Below are positions 55,560 to 64,000 of a DNA stretch of 64,000 nucleotides, piece after piece. The stretch covers positions 407,886-471,885 of the forward strand of contig QKWP01000141.1 of the NCBI GenBank assembly GCA_003550325.1, in the 5' to 3' direction. The stretch's first letter is position 1; every line of letters begins with the position of its first letter. The notes beneath the pieces were generated by a model. The model did no database searches. It was not told where the DNA came from and saw only the letters and a program-made list of their open reading frames with translations. The translations under genes were made by a program, and so were the position numbers. The DNA is from Gigaspora rosea. Lineage: Eukaryota; Glomeromycota; Glomeromycetes; Diversisporales; Gigasporaceae.

Positions 55560-56290
55560 AACATCCAAATCACATTTTCATTAGTAAACTCATCAATACA
55601 CGATAAATAACAAGCAGATTAGATTTGCTGAAGTTCCTAACAATCTATAAATAATTTCGTATTTTACCAAAATTGTTCTATATATATAGTTTGTTCAAAG
55701 AAAACTTATATTCGTCCTAGAGTGTTATCCTAGAGTGTTAACATGAGCAATATTGGATCTGGACCTGTGCATTGAGCTGGACATTAGACATGGTTAAGCT
55801 GTTCTTATTGATTCTGAACAACAGATAGAAATTTAACTGATAATAGAAATTAATTAAACTCTTTAATTAAACCATGTCAAATAATATGGTTAAATTGGAA
55901 AATCTAGTGTTTTTTTTATTTCAAATAAAGCAATAACCTTTTTTTTTTTACTTATATAATAATATGATATTTTGTTATATTCTTTATAGTTTTAAATTTG
56001 CATTAAGTAAATATTAATTATCAAATTAAATTGCTAAATATATATAATAATTTGTTATAGTCTAAAATAAAATTATAACGCAGAAAAAAACTTTCCAAAA
56101 ATATTCTGATAAAATTAATTGCAATATTTCTCATAAATATATCACAAAGTTAATATATATAATAAAATTATTATTATTATTTTTCTTAAAAAAGTAGAAT
56201 TTAGCCAAACATCTATAAATAACACGAAGTTATCAGTCCTAAGCATATATCAGTGATCCAAGAAAAATTTACTAGCATAAAGATGACCAA
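55560..56290. other. AT-rich intergenic sequence
   Basis: Nothing recognisable beyond A/T tracts; the last 80 bp lead into the CCCTATAA-family copy. Confidence 0.5.
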
Positions 56291-56296
56291 ACGACT

Positions 56297-56989
56297 ACCT
56301 AAGAAAAAAGTGGCCCGGGCGGTGTTACGGTTTAGTACGGTGATTTTCATAATGGCATGTGTATTGTGGCACGTATATGTATGCCACACAGAATGGCACG
56401 TGTTTGAGATAATACGTATCGGCACGTTGTGTATGTCCAGAATGGCACATGTAAGATTTTTATACGGAGCGCGTATTCGGGGTGACACATAAAGACTCGT
56501 TAGTTGGAATTACACATTTTAAATGGCATGTGTATCTCGTATGGCCAATAAAATCTCGCAGGATCAGGTGTAACATGAAAATTCGACTTTTTTTTTACCT
56601 GTATCTCAAAATCTCGTCTATGGAAAGGTTCTTTAATTCCTAACAAAAAAATTCCTTGCAAAATTTTACTATAGGCATGTTTGTTACCACCTCTTCGCAA
56701 TTATATTGTACTCTAACTTAATATTTATGCTTGCTTAGAACTAGTAAGAAATATATGCACGTGAACTTACATGTGCCTCGAACCATGCAAAACCCGTGAA
56801 TTTTGGCTTAGTAACATGCAGCAAAACCCAGTCCATTTACGGTCCAAAATGTACGTGCAGGCGGTCCAATTTGGATGATTTTAGTCGTGCCAACACAGAA
56901 TTCACACGGGCAAACCCGTTTTTCTGGCCATTTCACAGATCACCGTGCCTTTCCATAGAAACACATATCAGTATGGATTTTTTATAGGG
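56297..56989. mobile_element. CCCTATAA-family element, diverged copy
   Basis: The left tip ACCTAAGAAAAAAGTGGCC and the right tip (inverted CCCTATAAAAAAT) resemble those of the 58405-59230 element. Internal segments such as CAAAACCCAGTCCATTTACG and TCCAAAATGTACGTGCAG match the copy at 63380-63560. It is rich in GGCACGT/ACGTGCC motifs. The short ORFs on both strands show no known domain. Confidence 0.6.
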
Positions 56990-57324
56990 ATAATAAAATA
57001 TTCATCACTTGTTTACAATAAATGATATGCATAAGTTTTGTTCAATCAAAAGTTCCATTTATTTTAATGGTGAATAACAGTAAATGGTGAGAGCAAATAA
57101 ACAAATTGAAAAGCTATTAGAGGATCTACGTGTAGTGGTACATTTAATGTTTGTTAAGTGCACTGATATACTTAAAGACAATGTGCGTTTATGGAATCCA
57201 ATAACGATTTGCACTAAGAAAAGAGTCTGCATTTACAGAGTACCATCTATTTTTAAAGTTAAGGGTGGGTGAATGCTAAGTTTTTTCACCGATATTAGTG
57301 ACACAGCTATGACCATATTGAGTC

Positions 57325-57926
57325 CAGGGCCCCTAGAAAATTTCGAAAAGATTAGAAAACAATAAATCGCAATTTTTACTGGATATCCACATTATAAACA
57401 ATTTTATCCTTTTTTCATGCATGTAAGGTTACATGATAAAATCCACAAATTTAATTGATTAACTATTTTTTGTCCACCAATTACGTTTGTGTATTTCACG
57501 TGCAGCATTCGTATAACAGATAACATAATTTTTGAAAAAATGAATATTAAGCAAAAAATTTGAAAAATTTATAAAATAATAGTTAAGATATTCAAAAAGC
57601 TAAGCATAAGTATTAAGTTTAAACCTTAATTATAAAGATCTTATTTTTGTATCTTTCGTATTAATTTATTAGAAGTAAGTCTAAGTGCGTGTGATAAGTT
57701 AATAGCCATGATATAAAGATATATATAGTATAAATTAAATGGCAACTCTGAGAATTACTTTTAGAATTTCATCTCTAAATTATCGATCAATACTGCAATA
57801 CGATATGCAATAGTTATGTTTCGATCAGCAAAAATAATACTAAATTTGATAAAAAAAATAATATTTGATCGTTACCAAAACAATTTTTCCAAAACGATAT
57901 TAGATATCAAAATTTTCTAGGGGCCC
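57325..57926. mobile_element. GGGCCCC-ended inverted-repeat element, 602 bp
   Basis: The ends carry the 17-bp inverted repeat GGGCCCCTAGAAAATTT. TTGAGTC flanks both sides (57318-57324 and 57927-57933), a 7-bp match that may be part of an 8-bp duplication. The CAGGGCCCC tip suggests hAT. The interior is AT-rich and non-coding. Confidence 0.8.
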
Positions 57927-58404
57927 TTGAGTCACCACCAACGTGATCACATAGATCATGTGACCATGTCCAAACAATACAGGAATTCTATGGACAGACT
58001 TAGGGACAAAGCAGATTCACGCGATATTATTAAGATCCAAACCACTAATCACCAATCACATGATTTTGCTCTGCCCCTTAAGCTCTGTCCTTAGAATTTT
58101 CGACAACTACGTTAATTAATTGATTATGCCATGAGAATCAATTTTATTCATTCACACTTAATGTTGTTAGTCGAAATACTTAATTTAGTCTACCATTTAG
58201 GCAATTAGGTGTCTAAATATATTTCGAAACGACATTATTTTTTTTGAAATGTCAAAAGTCTAAATTTGACTAAATGTCTAAATAGTTGACTAAATAAATA
58301 CTATATGACTAAATGTCTAAATAGTTGACTAAATAAAATACTATATGACTAAATGTCTAAATTAAATATAAACAATAAAATTATTATATATTTGATATGT
58401 ATAT

Positions 58405-59230
58405 CCCTATAAGAAAAATGGACCATAAAGGTACGGGTTGGCTGAGTAAAGGCACGGGTTTTGGTGGCACAGATTAAACCCGTATTTGGTATGTAGGAGA
58501 CTTGGATTGGCACGGATTTTGGCCCGTGGTGGACTGTATGCCCATACAAAATGGACTGTTAATGGCTCGGGTTTTGCAACACTTATCTAGTCCAAATGGC
58601 ATGCGATTTGGCCAGGTAATTAACGTGAATTAACATGTGATAAAAAAAATATATATATATACAAGTTGATTACATAAATTTATATCAACAATCAATACAA
58701 TATAAACAAACTAACAACTGCTCATGTATCAAAATTTTGCAAGAAATTTTTTTTGTTAAGACACCCAGAGCAGTTTCATTAGTGAAATTATAAGATATTG
58801 CAATTTTTTTAAAAAAAATTGTATATTGATCTTTTGCTCTTTGTAAAACGAGCCAACATGTACCACCTTCGACACAGGACCCCGAAGAACTCAGATACAA
58901 CTCAGATCTGAGTTTGTATAATTTTAGCAGTATTTTAGCCAAATAGAGCAAAATTTGAAAATTTACTATATAAAAATGCAACGTTTGAGCAATTTCTATA
59001 CAAAATTTCCTTTTTTAGAATTATCTGAGTTGTATCAGAGTTCTTCAGGGTCCTTTCGACATGTATCATTCCATGCCATTACGTATAACGTGTCATAACG
59101 TGCCACCTTTCCTGTACCACTTTTTACCGTGATATTCTGTCAACAGCTCTATATGTACCACTCCGACTGTGCTATTCCGTGGATTCTAGACACAACCTGT
59201 ACTATACCCTGGACCACTTTTTTTATAGGG
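58405..59230. mobile_element. CCCTATAA element with a preserved empty site
   Basis: The tips CCCTATAAGAAAAATGGACC and inverted CCCTATAAAAAAAGTGGTCC flank 826 bp. ATATGTAT lies at 58395-58402 and 59232-59239 as a likely 8-bp duplication. The inverted partner arm at about 60395-60420 lacks the element and carries a single, uninterrupted target, so insertion happened after the arm was duplicated. Confidence 0.85.
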
Positions 59231-59799
59231 TATATGTATGTAGCATTAGCATCGTTGTCAATAATAAATGATTTTTACTATAAATAAAGTGGTATAAATC
59301 TCTAATGTTAAGCTTGTCAATGAGTAAGTATTAGTGGCATCAATCATGGCTATAGTAGATATTTGTAGTCAGTTGTTGAGCTTAATGTTGTTAGCTGAAA
59401 TTGTTTTATGCTTGTAGAAATATTTTGATATTTGATATTTAGTCTGCCGAAATGTCTAAATATTGCTAAAATTTTAAATTATACCAAAATGTCTAAATAA
59501 TGTCAAAATGTCTAAATAATGTCGAAATATCTAAATTAAGAAATATATATGAAAAACTTATGGGAATAGGTTCACTATCCAAACAAGCTCTAGCATTCAT
59601 ACTTAAACATCAATATCACCTCTAGTCTAGGACTAATTATTTGAACCCGTAGCAATCATTTTCACAACCTGTTGAACATATAAACTACTGACCTCTCAGT
59701 TCCAAAATTTTCTACATGAAAACACAGGTACAAGAAAGATATCTAACATATGCCCATATAGCTAAAAAGAGAATCGGGGCATCATCCTAAAGCATCTGT

Positions 59800-60290
59800 T
59801 TTAGGTTCTTGCACTGCCATTGCAGCTATGAAGTCTATCCACTAATAAGGTCCACTGTAGCCGCAGAGTCTAACTATCCACTAATAAGGGTTTGTACTGC
59901 ACTATAGAGCCTGACTATCTATCAATAAGGTCTTTGCACTGCTTTATCAATAAGGACCTTGTACTGCCACTGCAACTGTGGAGCCTAACTATCCACTAAT
60001 AATGTTTTTGCACTGCTACTATAGCTGCAAAACCTAAATATTTACTAATAAGGTCCTTGCGATGCTATTGCAACCACGGAGCCTAACTATCCACTAATAA
60101 GGTCCTTGCATTGCCACTATAGCCATGGAGCCTAACTATCCACTAATAAGGTCTTTGCAGTCACAGAGCCTAACAATCCACTATTAAGGTCCTTGTACTG
60201 CTACTGTAGCCGCAGAGCCTAACTATCTACTAATAGAGACCTTGCATTCCACAAAGCTCAACAACTATCTATAAATATCTACTGTAGCCA
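59800..60290. repeat. About 50-bp minisatellite
   Basis: Tandem imperfect units of CCACTAATAAGGTCCTTGCA, CTGCCACTGCAGCCGC and GGAGCCTAACTAT. The same unit in opposite orientation fills 60635-60725 and 61266-61600, and a piece lies at 62705-62770. Confidence 0.85.
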
Positions 60291-60725
60291 TGATTGATGC
60301 TACTAATACTTACTTATTGACGAGCTTAAAATTAGAGGTTTACACTACTTTATTTACAGTAAAAATTATTTATTATTGACAATAATGCTAATGCTACATA
60401 CATATATACATATATAATAATTTTATTGTTTATATTTAATTTAGAATATAGTATTTTATTTAGTTAACTATTTAGACATTTAGTTATATAGTATTTATTT
60501 AGTCAACTATTTAGACATTTAGTCAATTTAGACTTTTGACATTTCAAAAAAAAATAATGTCATGTCGAAATATATTTAGACACCTAATTGCCTAAATAGT
60601 TAACTAAATTAAGTATTTCGACTAACAACACAATATTAGTTGAGCTCTGTGGCTGCAGTGGTAGTGCAAGGTCCCTATTAGTGGATAGTTAGGCTCTGCG
60701 GTTGCAGTAGCAGTACAAGGACCTT

Positions 60726-61265
60726 TAGGGTGTGAAATGTCATATAATCTACAAACATAGTGAAGATCATATATTAAATTTTATTAATAAAGATTTTTTG
60801 TCAATCATTCTGTTTAATAACAAAAACATATAAAATTTTAAATTGAAATAACTCCTGAACTATTTATGAGATGCATGTGAAATTATATTTATTAGATTCC
60901 TTTTAACATTCTCTTTAAAGCAATAGAGCCCTTTTTTTATTTTTCATATAAGTTAAAGCGAAAACTGATTACTAAAACATGATTAATTTTATGACAATGA
61001 AAAAAAGAGCTTTATTACCTTAAAGAGAACATTAAGTGGACTCTAACAAAGGTATTTTTACTCGTATATCTTTAATAGTTCAAAAGTTGTTTTAGTTTAA
61101 AGTTTATATTGACAATGATAATGATTGTAACGAGTAATTATCTAGCAGTCAGAAATATCAGGTTTCCAGTTGCAGATCATGCAAATCATCGGAAAAATCT
61201 TGATTAGTAAAAATTATTATGTGATCTTCACTATGTTTGTATTTGTTATGCTATTTCATACCCTA
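60726..61265. mobile_element. Fold-back element with 9-bp flanking repeat
   Basis: The tips TAGGGTGTGAAATGTCATA and inverted TAGGGTATGAAATAGCATA lead into ACAAACATAGTGAAGATCA in both arms. AAGGACCTT flanks both ends (60717-60725 and 61266-61274). A 9-bp duplication would suit a Mutator-like element, but the flanking 9-mer is also part of the surrounding minisatellite unit, so it is weaker evidence. A second inner hairpin carries CTCTTTAA motifs. Confidence 0.7.
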
Positions 61266-61614
61266 AAGGACCTTAATAGTGGATAGTTAGGTTCTGCGAC
61301 TGCAAAGACCTTATTAGTGGATAGTTAGGCTCTATGGCTGTAGTGGCAATGCAAGGACCTTATTAGTGGATAGTTAGGCTCTATGGTTGCAAGGACCTTA
61401 TTAGTGAATATTTAGGTTCTGCAGCTGCAGTAGCAGTGCAAGGACATTATTAGTAGATAGTTAGGCACCACGGTTCCAGTGGCAGTGCAAGATCCTTATT
61501 GATAAAGCGGTGCAAAGACCTTATTGATAGATAGTCAGGCTCCACAGTGCAGTACAAGCTCTTATTAGTGAATAGTTAGGCTCCATGGCTGCAGTGGAAC
61601 AGAGATAGCACCAA

Positions 61615-62706
61615 AACCTTTTTTGGCAATTCTGAAAGTTTGGGTTTCAGATTATAGCTTCTGAAACCTTATCTGAAACTCAAAACCTCAACTGAAACCT
61701 GAAACCTCGACTGAAACCTGAAACCTCAACCAAAACCCTGAAACTGCCAAAACATCAATAATTTATTTGTTTATTCTCTCCAAAGTTGGCACCGAACTCC
61801 TTTTGTGCCAAATCCGAAAGTTTCAGTCTTCAGATTATAACTTCTGAAACCTTATCCGAAACTCGAAACCTCACCCAACACCCGAAACCTCACCTGAACA
61901 CCCTATATACATTTATTGCATTGATGTATTATATACCTCTTTCAAATGCACTGATGTATGCTATGTATCTCTTCAATATATATTAATTGCATTGATGTAT
62001 TTATATATTTCCTTAAAGATACAATAAAATTGAAATATCTAGTGCTATTTGGGTCAGAATTCATTCAACAATTTATTGCATGCATGCAGTCCTTGATTCA
62101 CAAGTATAACATAAAAGGTATAATTCCGGAGTTATATTCTAACAAACAAGGTTGTTTTTGCAAGTATCAGTTTTTTTTACTTACTACGTAAAGACTAGAT
62201 ACAATATCAAATAATAATAAGTAATTAGTACATCCATATCTACTAATAATAGAATTAATAAGTTACTGCAGAATTATATAAATTATTGTATCAAAAGTCA
62301 TCAAATACATATCAATTCGTCATTGACAATTTTTTCTATTGCTCTAGAATTTTGAAATTAGTGTAATAACAGTATGATATTAAAAATAAAGTTGACCAGC
62401 TTTAAAAAAACCTGAACAAACCAAGGCAGTGAAAAAAAATATAATTAAAAAAAAATCTATATAATGTTAAAATTTATTCAAAAATAATTTTACATTTTGG
62501 GTTCATTAAAAATAAATCAACATTATAATAAATTTTAAAAGCTTCAATATTATATTTTTGAGTTTCAGATTATAGGTTTGGGTTTCGGATTATAGTTTTG
62601 GGGTTTTGGGTTTCGGAGGCTCAATTTTTTTAAAAAAATCTGAAACTAGTTTCAGATTATAGTAGAACCTTCTGAAACTAGTTTCGGGTAGGTTTCATTT
62701 TGACGG
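61615..62706. mobile_element. CTGAAAC-rich element, probably hAT-like
   Basis: Both ends are dense in TCTGAAACC/GGTTTCAGA motifs: 61660-61900 on the left and 62560-62695 on the right in inverse. The tips are only loosely inverted (CAGAGATAGCACCAAAACC versus CAAACATGCCGTCAAAATG). CAGTGGAA and TAGTGGAC flank them with 6 of 8 bases matching. The ORFs at 61786-62191 show no transposase motif. Confidence 0.5.
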
Positions 62707-63184
62707 CATGTTTGTAGTGGACCTTATTAGTAGATAGACTCTGTAGCTTCAATGGTAGTACAAGGACCTTAAACAGATGCTTCAGGATGACGCCCTGATT
62801 CTTTTTTAGCTATATGGGCATATGTTAAATATCTTTCTCATGTCTGTGTTTTCATGTAGGAAATTTTGGAACCGAGAAGTCAGTAGTTTATGTGTTCAAC
62901 AGGTTGTGAGAATGATTGCTACGGGTTCAAATAATTAGTCCTAGACTAGAGGTTTTGTCATAGGTATTGATGTTTGAGTATGAATGCTAGAGTTTGTTTG
63001 AATAGTGAACCTATTCCCATATGTTTTTTATATATATTTCTTAATTTAGACATTTCAACATTATTTAGACATTTCGATATTATTTAGACATTTTGGCATA
63101 ATTTAGAATTTTTGGCAATATTTAGACATTTCAGCAGACTAAATATCAAATGTCAAAATATTTCTACAAGCATAAAACAATTTC

Positions 63185-63560
63185 GCCCTATAAGAAAAGT
63201 GGACCAGGTGTTGGTACGGGTTGGCTCGAGGTTGTCTGGATAGACACGTATCATGTGGCACGTAAAGGCATAAAACATGAACCAAAACATAACAGAATGG
63301 CACGTATATTACGTTTTATATACGTGCCACCCAATACATGGTCAATACCATGCACGTTTTATTATGTTATTTTACATGTAATTACCCATAAGTTTTGGTT
63401 TAGTAAAGTGCAACAAAACCCGGTCCATTTATGGTCCAAAATGTCTGGGTAAACAGTTCAATTTGGACCAATTTAACATGCCAACATGGTACAAAGACAG
63501 ACAAACCTGGACTCCATACTCAGCCATGTCTCTTCATAGAAACATGTGCCTACACAGACT
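63185..63560. mobile_element. CCCTATAA-family element, truncated copy
   Basis: It begins CCCTATAAGAAAAGTGGACC, contains the CGTGCCAC/GTGGCACG palindromes, and matches 56800-56950 over CAACAAAACCCGGTCCATTT and neighbouring blocks. It loses similarity before the expected right tip, where the TTCAGG repeat block begins. The ORF at 63150 is not a gene. Confidence 0.6.
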
Positions 63561-63770
63561 AGTGTTCCTATGAACCTGAACTGAACTGAACTTAGGTCAA
63601 GTTCAGGTTCAGGTTCAGTATTGAACCTGAACCTGAACATTTTTTAAAACATGTTCAGGTTCAGGTTCAGTATTGAACTTTTAGAGTTAGTTCAGGTTCA
63701 GTTCAGGTTCAGTTTATAAGTTTATGAACATGTTCAGGTTCAGTCTGGTGTTCATATGAACTAGTGATTT
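63560..63770. repeat. TTCAGG/CCTGAA hexamer palindromic array
   Basis: GGTTCA and TGAACC hexamers occur many times in both orientations, giving several nested fold-backs (AGTATTGAACCTGAAC and its complement). TAGTGTTCCTATGAACCTGA near 63561 and an inverted CACTAGTTCATATGAAC at 63765 may be its tips. The last 200 bp of the window are AT-rich with no feature seen. Confidence 0.7.
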
Positions 63771-64000
63771 TAGGTTTGGGTTCGGGTTTGGTCTGGTCCA
63801 GACCAGACTCAAACTCTAAATTTTATTATTAAAACTTTAACTAAACTCAAACTCAATCATAACAGATAAGTTTGGTCAGGCTAGTTCAAATTTTGCAAAT
63901 TAATTTGAGTCTGAATAAAAATATGTGTATTTTTTGATACTAAACAAGTTTACTTAGAGTGAGAAGTATAAATCAGTTAGTAAAATTTAGAGAATCATAG

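Larger units (their letters stand above)
58158..63185. repeat. Large inverted-repeat complex
   Basis: Segment A (58158-58404 plus 59231-59395) recurs inverted at 60296-60625. Segment C (59396-59800) recurs inverted at 62770-63185. Both A and C begin with AATGTTGTTAG[TC][TC]GAAAT and are filled with TGTCTAAATA motifs. Minisatellite units in one orientation (59800-60290) and the other (60635-60725, 61266-61600, 62705-62770) complete the mirror. No gene is visible in the 5 kb. Confidence 0.85.

Overview
The window looks like eukaryotic nuclear DNA from an arbuscular mycorrhizal fungus (Glomeromycotina; Rhizophagus-like is my best guess). The composition is strongly AT-rich. Genes are split by short introns of about 50-100 bp with GTAAGT or GTATGT donors. 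The recognisable genes (two lipase_3 proteins, an F-box/LRR protein, a TKL-type kinase fragment, a Ty3/Gypsy relic) are families that are greatly expanded in those fungi. The species assignment is inference; no rRNA or other marker gene is present.

Layout. 1-7 kb: AT-rich, degenerate repeats and a decayed low-complexity coding remnant. 7-16 kb: a retroposed sequence with a 14-bp target duplication, a 2.5-kb hAT-like element, a 2.3-kb PIF/Harbinger-like element, and nested MITEs. 16.6-19.4 kb (minus): an 11-exon sn-1 diacylglycerol lipase-like gene. 20-23 kb: several hAT-like MITEs with exact 8-bp target duplications. 23.2-25.6 kb (plus): a second lipase gene carrying an apparent frameshift. 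26-30 kb: nested palindromic MITEs. 30.8-31.9 kb (plus): a signal-peptide exon followed by a tandem array of intron-like units separated by single 3-nt micro-exon candidates. 32.4-37.5 kb: more elements, including a three-level nest. 37.6-41.6 kb: divergent F-box/LRR gene and an Arg/Ser-rich four-exon gene. 43-46.8 kb: little coding. 47.0-54.8 kb (minus): a decayed Ty3/Gypsy retrotransposon interrupted by at least two DNA elements. 55 kb: kinase fragment. 56-64 kb: a complex inverted and tandem repeat landscape with a mobile element whose empty site is preserved in the other arm.

Function. Few genes are active candidates. The two lipases would act on acylglycerols, the F-box protein in SCF-type ubiquitin ligase targeting, and the 30.8-kb candidate in secretion of a Kex2-processed peptide. 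Most of the sequence is transposable-element material, much of it short non-autonomous DNA elements whose termini and target duplications can be read directly. Two patterns stand out: the micro-exon array at 30.8-31.9 kb, and telomere-like TTAGGG/CCCTAA repeats at the geometric centre of several unrelated inverted-repeat elements.
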